Shown piece by piece: positions 15,170 through 24,086 of a stretch of DNA of 34,268 nucleotides (position 1 is its first letter; each line of letters opens with the position of its first letter). This DNA is from an uncultured Flavobacteriaceae bacterium (GTDB lineage: Bacteria > Bacteroidota > Bacteroidia > Flavobacteriales > Flavobacteriaceae). A program made the position numbers and the translations under genes. Below the pieces are notes generated by a model. The model was not told the DNA's origin and ran no database searches. It saw only the letters and a program-made list of their open reading frames with translations. The stretch lies in the NCBI GenBank assembly GCA_913020475.1, contig CAJVZM010000008.1, positions 1 through 34,268 on the forward strand, written 5' to 3'.

Positions 15170-15906
15170 ACACAAAAGATATAGGCAAATCCGGCCAAAG
15201 CCCCTCCTGCCATTGGAGCCAAGATGGGGATCCAAGCATAAGGCCAGTCAGCGTCTTTATTTTTTCTGGGTAACATTTGATACATTAATCTAGGGCCAAA
15301 ATCCCGCGCAGGGTTTATGGCGTAGCCAGTTGTTCCCCCCAATGCCATACCGATTACCCAGACCAAAATAGCTACAGGTAGTGCTTGTATGGCTCCCAGA
15401 CCAAAATTGTCCACAACTACACCTTCAATTTCTATATTTGGAACTGCTATAAACAGCACACCAAAAACCAAAACAAAAGTGCCGACAAATTCACTAAAAA
15501 AATTATTCTTAAAGTTCCTGATGGCAGGCCCAGTAAAAAAAGTACTGCGCACTACACCTTCGTCCTCAGTAAGACGATAGTGGTCAATGTAGGTAAGGTA
15601 ACACGCCCAAGCACCAAACATGGCACCCAAAATCTGGGCTATAACATAACCTGGAACTAACGTCCAAGAAAATTTTCCTGCAACTGCAAGCCCCAATGTT
15701 ACCGCAGGATTGAGATGTGCTCCACTGAATTGACCCGAAATAAAAACACCGACAAAAACAGCAAATCCCCATGCACTAGTGATTAGTACCCAAGGGCTTT
15801 GCCCCTCGGCAATAGTGTTTTTAAGTGTCACATTAGCAACTACTCCAGTACCCAACAACAGAAGGAAAAAAGTGCCAATAAATTCTGCGATATAAGGATC
15901 AATCAT
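15166..15906 (-). CDS. glpF: Glycerol facilitator (aquaglyceroporin)
   Basis: The 246-residue membrane protein has six hydrophobic segments and the two half-helix motifs of the family: HLNPAVT with NPA at 66-68 and INPARDFGPR with NPA at 198-200. The Asp after the second motif (Asp202) and the following Arg205 are the signature of glycerol-conducting members rather than water-only aquaporins. It passively admits glycerol, which GlpK then traps. Its start overlaps the end of glpD by 4 bases (ATGA-type arrangement), so it is the last gene of the minus-strand operon symporter-glpK-glpD-glpF. Confidence 0.95.
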   Translation of the reverse strand: MIDPYIAEFIGTFFLLLLGTGVVANVTLKNTIAEGQSPWVLITSAWGFAVFVGVFISGQFSGAHLNPAVTLGLAVAGKFSWTLVPGYVIAQILGAMFGAWACYLTYIDHYRLTEDEGVVRSTFFTGPAIRNFKNNFFSEFVGTFVLVFGVLFIAVPNIEIEGVVVDNFGLGAIQALPVAILVWVIGMALGGTTGYAINPARDFGPRLMYQMLPRKNKDADWPYAWIPILAPMAGGALAGFAYIFCV

Positions 15907-17453
15907 AATCTATAATTTTTTGTTTGAGTCTCAAATTGTTCAAGTTCCTGAGCAATCCAATTCTCATCTTTATCAAGTGCAATTGCCATAATTGCAGCCA
16001 CCTTAGGTGCAATTTTCAAAGTTTCCTTAGCATCCAAAAACAAACATCGCACTCTTCGAGCCAAAACATCCTCTAGGTGAATAGCCATTTCATTTTGAAC
16101 GCCCCATAGAATTGTATTTTTACTAATATAAAACTTTTCAGATAAGGAATCGTTGTCCTGGGGTTTTCCCATCGATAGAATCTTTTCACGGTCAGAACCA
16201 TATACATGTAAGGGATCCTCTGCGGGAGCATCATTATCATAGCCATGTAGTAGTAGTTTTTTTGTTTTACACTTTTTTTCTTTCAAACCACCTACCACTG
16301 CAGCAGTATTGATAGTATCTTCCCCCATTTTTCTGTAGGTTGTCCACTTGCCACCCAAAACACTAATCAATCCGCTGGTAGAAACATTTACCTTATGGTG
16401 ACGCGAGACCTCTTTGGTTTTTGTAGAATCGCCTTGTATCGCTGCTAAAGGTCTCAATCCAACAAAAACACTTTTGACATCCTCTCGCATGGGTTTCTTG
16501 GTCATATACTGAGAGGCATTGCTGAGAATAAAGACAATCTCTTCCTCCAAGGCTTTGGGTTCTTCGTCCGCGTGATCTATGGGAGTATCTGTCGTTCCCA
16601 CTACTACGTGATCGTGCCATGGTACAGCAAATAAAACCCTACCATCGCTGGTATGGGGAATCATAATGGCGTGGGGGCCTTCCAAAAAAACCCTTTCCAA
16701 TACCAAGTGAACCCCTTGGCTGGGTCTGATCATGGGCCTAGCTTTAGGTTGATCCATTTTAACAATCCGATCGCTAAATACACCTGTAGCATTGATAACT
16801 ACCTTGGTCTTTACCCTAAACTTTTCTCCCGATTCACCATCCAAAAATTCCAAACCCGAGATAAGATCTTTTTCTTTAATCAAATTCGTTACCTCCGCAT
16901 AATTAATCAGGGTGGCTCCAAGATCAATAGCGGTCAAACTCAAGGTAATCGCCATCCTTGAATCATCAAATTGACCATCGTGATAAATCACTCCGCCCTT
17001 GAGCCCCTCTTGATTAATGTTATTAATCAGTTCAATAGTTTCTTTTTTATCCAACAAAATAGAAGGGCCCAATCCCAACTTACCAGCCATCATATCATAA
17101 ACCTTCAGACCCAATCCATAAAAAGGACTATTCCACCAATCATAAAAAGGGATCACAAAACTCATGTCTTTGACCAATTGGGGGGCATTTCTTTTCATAA
17201 CACCCCGTTCTTTTAAGGCCTCAATTACAAGTGATATATCTCCATTCTGAAGGTAACGTACCCCACCATGAACGAGTTTAGTGCTTCTTGATGAAGTTCC
17301 TTTGGCAAAGTCATTTTTTTCAAGCAACAATGTTTTATACCCTCTTTGTGCAGCGTCAACAGCAGCTCCTAAACCGCTTGCACCTCCACCAACAATGACG
17401 ATGTCCCACTTATCTAACTTGTTAAGCTCCCTTAAACTTGTGGTTCTACTCAT
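15903..17453 (-). CDS. glpD: Aerobic glycerol-3-phosphate dehydrogenase
   Basis: The 516-residue flavoprotein has the FAD-binding loop at 19-27 (IVGGGASG), the family motif KGTSSRSTKLVHGGVRYLQ, and downstream GGKWTTYRKMGEDT, all typical of GlpD. It oxidises sn-glycerol 3-phosphate to dihydroxyacetone phosphate at the membrane and feeds electrons to quinones. Length is close to other single-subunit GlpD enzymes. It overlaps the end of glpK by 8 bases and the start of glpF by 4 bases, so expression of the three is tightly coupled. Confidence 0.96.
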   Translation of the reverse strand: MSRTTSLRELNKLDKWDIVIVGGGASGLGAAVDAAQRGYKTLLLEKNDFAKGTSSRSTKLVHGGVRYLQNGDISLVIEALKERGVMKRNAPQLVKDMSFVIPFYDWWNSPFYGLGLKVYDMMAGKLGLGPSILLDKKETIELINNINQEGLKGGVIYHDGQFDDSRMAITLSLTAIDLGATLINYAEVTNLIKEKDLISGLEFLDGESGEKFRVKTKVVINATGVFSDRIVKMDQPKARPMIRPSQGVHLVLERVFLEGPHAIMIPHTSDGRVLFAVPWHDHVVVGTTDTPIDHADEEPKALEEEIVFILSNASQYMTKKPMREDVKSVFVGLRPLAAIQGDSTKTKEVSRHHKVNVSTSGLISVLGGKWTTYRKMGEDTINTAAVVGGLKEKKCKTKKLLLHGYDNDAPAEDPLHVYGSDREKILSMGKPQDNDSLSEKFYISKNTILWGVQNEMAIHLEDVLARRVRCLFLDAKETLKIAPKVAAIMAIALDKDENWIAQELEQFETQTKNYRL

Positions 17454-18933
17454 TATTTGTTAAAATTCTAGATACCCTCTTCTCCCAAAGAGAAATAGTC
17501 TTTTCAGTCTCTTGTCTTGCTGAAGATTCAAATCGTTGATCCTCTTCCCAAAGATCTTTGAGCATATCGATTGAAGACCAGAAACCAGTGGCCAAACCCG
17601 CCAAAAAAGCGGCACCTAAAGCAGTAGTTTCGGTAACTTTTGGTCGAATTACATCAGCATTTATAAAATCGGCTTGGATTTGCATCAGTAAATCATTATT
17701 ACTTGCACCTCCGTCAACTTTTAAGCTTTTAAAATCAATTCCTGCATCTTTTTGCATTTCAATAATGATATCTCTTGATCTCAGAGCAATCGACTCTAAA
17801 GCAGCTCTGGCAATATTACCTTTGTTGGTTCCTCGAGTAATTCCCATAATGGCTCCAGTAGCACTTGGGTCCCAATAGGGTGCTCCCAAGCCAGACAGCG
17901 CTGGAATAAATGTTACTCCCCCATTGTCTGGGACAGATTCTGCTAGAGCTTCGATATCAGCAGAAGACGGAATCATATGTAATTGATCTCTAAGCCATTG
18001 CACCAACGCTCCAGCTGTAAAAACACTGCCCTCCACGGCATAGGTAACCTGTCCTTTGATTTGCCAGGCAATGGTAGTTAACATTTTATTTTTGGAAACA
18101 ATGGGTTTTTCACCCGTATTCATAATGCAAAAACAACCCGTACCATAAGTGTTTTTTACATCTCCTGGTTGAAGACACAGTTGACCAAATAGAGCCGCTT
18201 GTTGATCACCTGCAATTCCTGCAATATTTATGGATGCGCCAAGTATTGATGATTTTGTCTTTCCAACTATCTCGGAAGAATTGACCACCTTCGGCAAAAG
18301 TTCCTTGGGAATATCCAATATATCTAAAAGTTCCTGATCCCACTGATTGTCGTGAATATTATAAATCATAGTTCGACTGGCATTGGTAGCGTCTGTCACA
18401 TGACAAGCTCCTCCAGTAAGGTTCCATATCAACCAACTGTCCACGGTCCCAAAAGCCAGCTCACCTTTTCGAGCACGATCTCTTAGGGATGGGTCTTGAT
18501 CCAAAATCCATTTGATTTTGGTAGCTGAAAAATAAGCGTCAACAACCAAACCGGTTTTTTGGGTAAAAAGATCCGCCTTACCTTGAGTTATTATCTCCTC
18601 ACAGGTTTTGGCCGTTCGGCGATCTTGCCAAACTATGGCATTGAATACTGGAACTCCAGTGGCTCGGTCCCAAATAATGGTCGTCTCTCTTTGATTGGTA
18701 ATCCCTATAGCATCTAATTGCTCAAACTTAATGTCCGCTTTTTTGAGGACATTTTTTACAGCATTGATTTGAGTCTCCCAAATCTCTACAGCATTGTGTT
18801 CAACCCACCCCTTTTCTGGAAATATTTGAGTAAATTCTTGTTGCGCAACCGCAATTTGATGTCCTTTTTTATTAAACAAAATGGCTCTAGAACTAGTCGT
18901 TCCAGCATCCAATGACAGTACACAATTTTTCAT
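17446..18933 (-). CDS. glpK: Glycerol kinase
   Basis: The protein has 495 residues, close to the usual length of about 500. The FGGY-kinase features are present: DAGTTSSRA at 9-17 (phosphate-binding loop), GITNQRETTIIWD, WQDRRTA, and in the C-terminal half the GDQQAALFGQ and GALVQWLRD segments and the KVDGGASNNDLLMQ adenosine-binding region. It phosphorylates glycerol with ATP to glycerol 3-phosphate, the substrate of the adjacent GlpD. It starts 16 bases downstream of the symporter stop and overlaps glpD by 8 bases. Confidence 0.97.
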   Translation of the reverse strand: MKNCVLSLDAGTTSSRAILFNKKGHQIAVAQQEFTQIFPEKGWVEHNAVEIWETQINAVKNVLKKADIKFEQLDAIGITNQRETTIIWDRATGVPVFNAIVWQDRRTAKTCEEIITQGKADLFTQKTGLVVDAYFSATKIKWILDQDPSLRDRARKGELAFGTVDSWLIWNLTGGACHVTDATNASRTMIYNIHDNQWDQELLDILDIPKELLPKVVNSSEIVGKTKSSILGASINIAGIAGDQQAALFGQLCLQPGDVKNTYGTGCFCIMNTGEKPIVSKNKMLTTIAWQIKGQVTYAVEGSVFTAGALVQWLRDQLHMIPSSADIEALAESVPDNGGVTFIPALSGLGAPYWDPSATGAIMGITRGTNKGNIARAALESIALRSRDIIIEMQKDAGIDFKSLKVDGGASNNDLLMQIQADFINADVIRPKVTETTALGAAFLAGLATGFWSSIDMLKDLWEEDQRFESSARQETEKTISLWEKRVSRILTNNE

Positions 18934-18949
18934 AAAAATAATTTTATTA

Positions 18950-20602
18950 TTATCCAGTAAAATACAATAAAACAGACACCACCAAACCGATGAGGATCAG
19001 AGACAAAATCAAATCAGCTCTGTTGAAAGAATTTTGATATTCTTCTTTCATATCTGGCGTCATGGTTCCAAAAGATAAACCTTTGATTCTGGCATAATCT
19101 GGACGAGCCGAAAGCAGACTAACACCTACACATACAAATATTGAAAAGATAAACATAAATATTGCCATGTGGGCAAAATTGATAGTGGCAAAAGTAAAAG
19201 CTATCCCAGAGATGCTCTCCCCAGAAAGGATTTCTTCTTGAAAATAAATCTCACTTCCCAATCTCGATATAAGCAAGATCAATCCACTAAATAGTGTGGC
19301 AATCGCTGCATCAGAAGTCATCCTTTTCCAAAGTATTCCCAAAAGAAAAACAGCAGTAACTGGTGGAGCAATATATGACTGAACGTTTTGAAGGTACTGA
19401 TACATGACCCCTCCTCCAATTTTATCCATAATAGGTATCCACATTATTCCCATTATTACAATGATGGTAGTGGCAATTTTACCGATATTAATGAGAGATT
19501 TTTCTGACTTTTCTGGTCTAATTTTTTTGTAAATGTCTATAGTGAAAATAGTGGAACACGAATTAAAAACCGAAGCCAAAGAACTCATCAAAGCAGCCAT
19601 CAATCCACCAGCAACCAATCCTTTCAGTCCAACAGGCAAAAGGGTTTTTACTAACATAGGAAAAGCACGATCCGCTCTTTCTATGACAAAAACATCAGGT
19701 TGTTGAAGTGTCAAGGCAAAAGCAATAATTCCAGGTACAAGGAAAATTAAAATAGGTAATAATTTCAAATAAGCCCCAAAAATGGCTCCTCTGCGGGCAA
19801 TGGTGATATTATTGGCCGCCAAAGTTCGTTGAACAATATATTGATCAGTACACCAATACCAAATCCCAACAATGGTCCCACCAATCAGCAATCCCGTCCA
19901 AGGAAAATTAGGATCAGTTATGGGTCTCCACATATTGAAATGATCAGGACTTACTGCAGTAACTGTTTCTCGCAACTTTCCCCATCCACCGACTTCCTTT
20001 AGTCCTAGTACGGTAATGACTACAGAACCAAAAATAAGAACAATAGTTTGAAGCGTTTCCGTGTAAATGACCGCTTTCAATCCACCAATGACGGTATAGA
20101 CACCCGTAAAGGCAACAATCCCTATGGCTCCATACCAAAAGGGAATTCCAAGCAATTCAGATACTACAATACCTCCGGCATAAATAGTAATGGACACTTT
20201 AGTCAATACATAGGCCAGCAATGAAAAAACAGAGAGAAACCAACGAGAACGGCTGTCAAATCTCTTTTCTAAAAACTCGGGAGTGGTGAATGCTCCACTT
20301 CTAATGTAGAATGGGAGAAACAACCAACCTAACAATAAGACAATCCATGCATGAAGTTCGTAGTGCGCCATCGGCGTTCCCGTTTCAAAACCAGTGCCTG
20401 CCAATCCCACCACGTGTTCAGAACCTATATTAGATGCGAAAATGGAGGCTCCAATGACGAACCAACCCACATTTCGTCCTGCCAAGAAATAATCTTCTGT
20501 ATTTTTATTTTTTTGAATAAAAACCCAAACTGCAACACCGATAAGTGCAAAAAAATAAATACCCAAAACGATCCAGTCCAACTCTTGGAGTACTGATGTC
20601 AT
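18950..20602 (-). CDS. Sodium:solute symporter (SSS family), SGLT-like
   Basis: The protein has about 550 residues and some 13-14 hydrophobic segments. I place the start at ATG 20602 (MTSVLQELDW), because the ATG at 20647 adds a hydrophobic stretch of fifteen residues not typical of the family. The SSS pattern is clear: EDYFLAGRNVGWFVIGASIFASNIGSEH near the N-terminus, then GGLKAVIYTETLQ in the middle. The SNIGSEHVVGLAG form resembles sugar (SGLT-like) branches. It imports a solute with sodium. It is first in the operon with glpK-glpD-glpF, so the substrate could be a glycerol-containing compound such as a glycosylglycerol, or a sugar; this is inference. The 242 bases upstream are shared with the divergent fucose operon. 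Confidence 0.88.
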   Translation of the reverse strand: MTSVLQELDWIVLGIYFFALIGVAVWVFIQKNKNTEDYFLAGRNVGWFVIGASIFASNIGSEHVVGLAGTGFETGTPMAHYELHAWIVLLLGWLFLPFYIRSGAFTTPEFLEKRFDSRSRWFLSVFSLLAYVLTKVSITIYAGGIVVSELLGIPFWYGAIGIVAFTGVYTVIGGLKAVIYTETLQTIVLIFGSVVITVLGLKEVGGWGKLRETVTAVSPDHFNMWRPITDPNFPWTGLLIGGTIVGIWYWCTDQYIVQRTLAANNITIARRGAIFGAYLKLLPILIFLVPGIIAFALTLQQPDVFVIERADRAFPMLVKTLLPVGLKGLVAGGLMAALMSSLASVFNSCSTIFTIDIYKKIRPEKSEKSLINIGKIATTIIVIMGIMWIPIMDKIGGGVMYQYLQNVQSYIAPPVTAVFLLGILWKRMTSDAAIATLFSGLILLISRLGSEIYFQEEILSGESISGIAFTFATINFAHMAIFMFIFSIFVCVGVSLLSARPDYARIKGLSFGTMTPDMKEEYQNSFNRADLILSLILIGLVVSVLLYFTG

Positions 20603-20844
20603 GATCAACCCTATTAACCTAATTCTTAAAAGATACAATATAATCAAATCTGAACGCTATTTTATACTTTTTTTGAGTTGACAAACCCAATCTTAGTTCA
20701 ATCTTGACTTTTCAAAATAGAATACCATATTCCGTTCATAAAATTTGATTATTCACCAAAATAATTCATAATTAAATCAATTGACACGAATAAAAATTAT
20801 ATTCAATCCCCACTTAAAAAATTTATATATTTAAAAAAAAAACC
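20603..20844. promoter_or_regulatory. Divergent control region between the glp operon and the fucose operon
   Basis: This is the only gene-free stretch ahead of both the symporter-glp operon (minus strand) and the 12-gene fucose operon (plus strand), so it must contain both promoters unless transcription comes from elsewhere. It is strongly AT-rich. I looked for TAnnTTTG on both strands and found only imperfect forms (for example TAAAATTTG near 20739), so no promoter is called. No hairpin or known riboswitch pattern is visible. Confidence 0.4.
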
Positions 20845-22194
20845 ATGTATCAATTATCTAGAAGATCATTCTTAAAATCTACCACCACGGCTTCAACTGG
20901 GTTACTTTTTATTCCAGACTTTCTAAAAAACGCCCCAACTAATCGGCTCAACGTTGCCGTAATAGGTGTTGGGGGAAGAGGGAAGGCGAATTGGAGTAAG
21001 GTTCCCAATGAAAATATTGTAGCACTATGTGATGTTGATGATAACAGAGCTTCCTCGGGATTTAAAATGTTCCCAAAAGCCAAAAAATTTAAAGACTTCA
21101 GAGTCATGTTCGATCAAATGGCCAAAGAAATTGATGCCGTAATAATTACCACTCCAGACCATACTCATTTTGCGGCTACAATGATCGCTATGGAACTGGG
21201 TATGCATGTCTATGTAGAAAAGCCATTGGCGCACAATATTTGGCAGCTTAGAACTCTGAAAAAAGCTGCTAAATACTACAATGTGGTTTCTCAAATGGGA
21301 AATCAAGGCCATACTACCAATGGTATACGTTTGATCAAAGAGTGGTATGAGCAAGGAATATTGGGAGAAGTTACAGAAGTTCATGCTTGGCATGGTGCCT
21401 TTAATTATGGACCCGGAAAATACTTTACAAAACCGGAAAGTTTTCCACCTCCTGTTCATCCCATACCTGACTATTTGGATTGGGATCTTTGGTTGGGTCC
21501 AGCCAAATATCGGTCGTTTAACTCTGCATATGCTCCAAAATCATGGAGAGGTTTTTATGACTTTGGAAATGGACAATTGGGTGACTGGTCGTGTCATACC
21601 CTCGACGGACCATTTTGGTCACTAGATTTAGGAATGCCTCATACCGTTCAAGCTACTGTTCCCAACCCTAGAACAAAACACGGTTTTATTGCTGATCAAT
21701 CGGTAACCCATTATGAGTTTGGCGCGAGGGGCAATAAACCTCCTGTGACACTGAAATGGTATGAGGGAGGAGAAAAACCAGCAATCAGACCTGAATGGGG
21801 TATTGAGAAATTTGATCGCTCGGGAATGATTATGATTGGTGATAAGAAAACATTGTTAACTGGTGGAAGACCCAATAAACCTCAACTTTTGGTCTCTGAC
21901 GAGGAGTGGAAAGCTTTCCAAGAAAATCCACCTGAAAGAACAATTCCAAGGGTACATGAAGAAGGTCCTGTACAAGAGTGGGTAGATGCCATCAAAGAAA
22001 ACAGCTTACCTGGTTCCCATTTTGGTTATGCCGCCGAACTAACAGAAATGGCATTGATCGGGGTACTAGCGCAAAGATTTGCTGCTAAAATCAAATATGA
22101 CGCTGAAAAGATGAAAGTAACCAATCGGCCCGATATCGATGCTTTGATTAAAGAACCCGTAAGAAATGGATGGTCTTACGGTGAAAATCTTTAA
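20845..22194 (+). CDS. Tat-exported Gfo/Idh/MocA family protein (oxidoreductase or GH109-like)
   Basis: The protein has 449 residues. A twin-arginine signal (RRSFLK at 6-11, then a hydrophobic stretch) indicates export in folded, cofactor-loaded form. The Rossmann loop GVGGRG is at 41-46 and the family signature EKPL at 125-128 (HVYVEKPLAHN), followed by QMGNQGHT and the C-terminal beta domain of the family. Such proteins bind NAD(P); some Tat-exported members are NAD-dependent glycosidases (GH109) that work by transient oxidation, others are dehydrogenases. As first gene of the fucose operon it likely acts on a sugar of the target polysaccharide in the periplasm. The exact reaction is unknown. 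Confidence 0.9.
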   Translation: MYQLSRRSFLKSTTTASTGLLFIPDFLKNAPTNRLNVAVIGVGGRGKANWSKVPNENIVALCDVDDNRASSGFKMFPKAKKFKDFRVMFDQMAKEIDAVIITTPDHTHFAATMIAMELGMHVYVEKPLAHNIWQLRTLKKAAKYYNVVSQMGNQGHTTNGIRLIKEWYEQGILGEVTEVHAWHGAFNYGPGKYFTKPESFPPPVHPIPDYLDWDLWLGPAKYRSFNSAYAPKSWRGFYDFGNGQLGDWSCHTLDGPFWSLDLGMPHTVQATVPNPRTKHGFIADQSVTHYEFGARGNKPPVTLKWYEGGEKPAIRPEWGIEKFDRSGMIMIGDKKTLLTGGRPNKPQLLVSDEEWKAFQENPPERTIPRVHEEGPVQEWVDAIKENSLPGSHFGYAAELTEMALIGVLAQRFAAKIKYDAEKMKVTNRPDIDALIKEPVRNGWSYGENL

Positions 22195-22212
22195 GGCATA
22201 AACCACTGATAA

Positions 22213-22770
22213 ATGAAACAGTTTTTGTTTTTTTTTATGCTATCCTCTTTGGCTATGGCCCAAACTGAAATGCAATCATATAGTGTAATTCAAAAGATTT
22301 CGGGTGCTGAAATACGGTTTTATCCCCCTGTGATGATGGCTAAGTACACCTCCAAAAATGAGGGATCAGGCTTTGGAAAACTCTTTGGATACATCTCCGG
22401 AAACAACACCAACAATTCCAAAATTGCCATGACTACTCCTGTTCATATGGAAAAAAAAACAGGAGAAAATTCTATGGCCTTCGTACTGCCCAAAACATTT
22501 ACGGACGTCAATACCCCCCAGCCTAATGACAGTTCGCTTAGTGTTTTTGAAGATAGAGGAGGATACTTTGCCGCCATAAGATATTCGGGATATACTAATA
22601 CGTCTAAAGAAAAAGAATACACCAAGATACTTCAGAAGTTGCTCCAAAAAGAAAATATAGCTGCCTCAGGTTCCCCTAAAATTCTGGTTTACAACAGTCC
22701 GTATAAGATCATCAACCGAAGAAATGAAATATTAATTCCCATTTCTTTAAAAGTTGAAAAAAATGACTGA
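22213..22770 (+). CDS. SOUL-family haem-binding protein, exported
   Basis: The protein has 185 residues with a signal peptide (cut near AMAQ). The mature part follows the SOUL/HEBP pattern: YSVIQKISGAEIRFYPPVMMAKY, FGKLFGYISGNN, KIAMTTPVHME, MAFVLPKTF and a closing IINRRNEILIPI. SOUL proteins bind haem or related tetrapyrroles with low specificity; bacterial roles are poorly known. It lies 18 bases after the Gfo/Idh gene, and its stop overlaps the start of the fuconate dehydratase gene by 8 bases, so it is a fixed member of the operon rather than a stray insertion. Why a haem-binding protein belongs in a fucose operon is unclear. Confidence 0.88.
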   Translation: MKQFLFFFMLSSLAMAQTEMQSYSVIQKISGAEIRFYPPVMMAKYTSKNEGSGFGKLFGYISGNNTNNSKIAMTTPVHMEKKTGENSMAFVLPKTFTDVNTPQPNDSSLSVFEDRGGYFAAIRYSGYTNTSKEKEYTKILQKLLQKENIAASGSPKILVYNSPYKIINRRNEILIPISLKVEKND

Positions 22771-24085
22771 TTTAAAAATTACTGCAATAAAGACCAAAGA
22801 CATCCGCTTCCCTACCAGTGAAAATTTAGATGGATCGGATGCTATGAACCCTGACCCTGACTATTCCGCAGCCTATGTAATTTTAAAAACAGATCACCCC
22901 GACGGATTAGAAGGTCATGGACTGACATTTACTATTGGTCGAGGCAACGAACTTTGTGAACAGGCCATTCAATCCCTATCATACCTATTGATCGGAAAAT
23001 CTTTAGGGAGCTTTACTCAGAATATGGGACAATTTTGGACAATGATGACAGGAGACAGCCAACTCCGGTGGCTTGGGCCAGAAAAAGGAGTGATTCATAT
23101 GGCTACAGGGGCATTGGTCAATGCAGTATGGGATTTGTATGCCAAAATTAAAAAAAAGCCCCTATGGCAATTGGTAGCAGACATGAGTCCAGAAGAATTG
23201 GTCGAATGTATTGATTTTACTTACATTACCGACGCCCTAAATAAGCAGGAGGCACTGCAAATCCTTAAAGAAAAAGAAAAAGGGAAGGAAGCCCGCATAA
23301 CCCATCTGAAGAAAAATGGATACCCTGCCTACACTACTTCGGCGGGATGGTTGGGTTATTCCGATGAGAAAATAAGAAGACTATGTCGAGAGGCAAAAGC
23401 AGATGGCTTTACTCACATCAAAATGAAAGTAGGATCTGACCTACAAGACGACATTAGAAGAAGTAAAATCATTCGTGAAGAAATTGGATACAATATTAAA
23501 TTAATGATGGATGCCAATCAGAAATGGGATGTTGATGAGGCCATAGAAAACATGAAGCAGTTGTCGAAATTCCGACCTTGGTGGATTGAAGAGCCTACTT
23601 CTCCAGACGACGTCTTGGGGCATGCCAAGATTGCACGAGCCGTTAAACCAATTCATGTAGCCACTGGAGAACACTGTCAAAATCGGGTCATGTTCAAGCA
23701 ACTGATGCAATCCAATGCTATAGGTATATGTCAAATTGATAGTTGTAGAGTGGGGGGCGTTAATGAAATACTGGCCATATTGTTATTGGCTACAAAGTTT
23801 AATATACCTGTTTGTCCTCATGCAGGAGGGGTTGGACTTTGCGAATACGTTCAACATTTGTCCATGATCGATTATCTCTGTATTAGTGGATCTATGGAAA
23901 ATCGAATGATTGAATATGTAGATCACCTCCATGAACATTTTGAAGATCCCGTGGTCATTGAAAATGGAAAATATGTGGCCCCTTCTCTTCCTGGTTATAG
24001 TATCGAAATGAAAAAAGAATCTTTGGAATCATATGATTTCAATAATGGATCCATTTGGAAAATGAGAAAAAAACGACTATTGTAA
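22763..24085 (+). CDS. fucD: L-fuconate dehydratase (enolase superfamily)
   Basis: I take ATG 22763 as start (440 residues); an upstream TTG at 22754 is less likely. The enolase-superfamily catalytic set is present: the KxK pair in HIKMKVG (Lys220 and Lys222), metal ligands Asp250 (MMDANQKWD), Glu276 (WWIEEP) and Glu303 (TGEHC), and catalytic His353 (CPHAGG). Spacing and the long N-terminal part match characterised L-fuconate dehydratases. The enzyme removes water from L-fuconate to give 2-keto-3-deoxy-L-fuconate in the cytoplasm. Its start overlaps the SOUL stop by 8 bases, and the next gene begins 1 base after its stop. The related rhamnonate or galactonate dehydratases are less likely given the fucosidase and FucP in the same operon. 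Confidence 0.93.
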   Translation: MTDLKITAIKTKDIRFPTSENLDGSDAMNPDPDYSAAYVILKTDHPDGLEGHGLTFTIGRGNELCEQAIQSLSYLLIGKSLGSFTQNMGQFWTMMTGDSQLRWLGPEKGVIHMATGALVNAVWDLYAKIKKKPLWQLVADMSPEELVECIDFTYITDALNKQEALQILKEKEKGKEARITHLKKNGYPAYTTSAGWLGYSDEKIRRLCREAKADGFTHIKMKVGSDLQDDIRRSKIIREEIGYNIKLMMDANQKWDVDEAIENMKQLSKFRPWWIEEPTSPDDVLGHAKIARAVKPIHVATGEHCQNRVMFKQLMQSNAIGICQIDSCRVGGVNEILAILLLATKFNIPVCPHAGGVGLCEYVQHLSMIDYLCISGSMENRMIEYVDHLHEHFEDPVVIENGKYVAPSLPGYSIEMKKESLESYDFNNGSIWKMRKKRLL

Positions 24086-24086
24086 A

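Noticed and set aside
15385-17463. Plus-strand open frames opposite glpF and glpD
   Set aside because: They lie wholly or almost wholly inside well-supported genes and show no family motifs.
20648-20844. TAnnTTTG promoter for the fucose operon
   Set aside because: Only TAAAATTTG-like near matches with wrong spacing were found, so no element is called.
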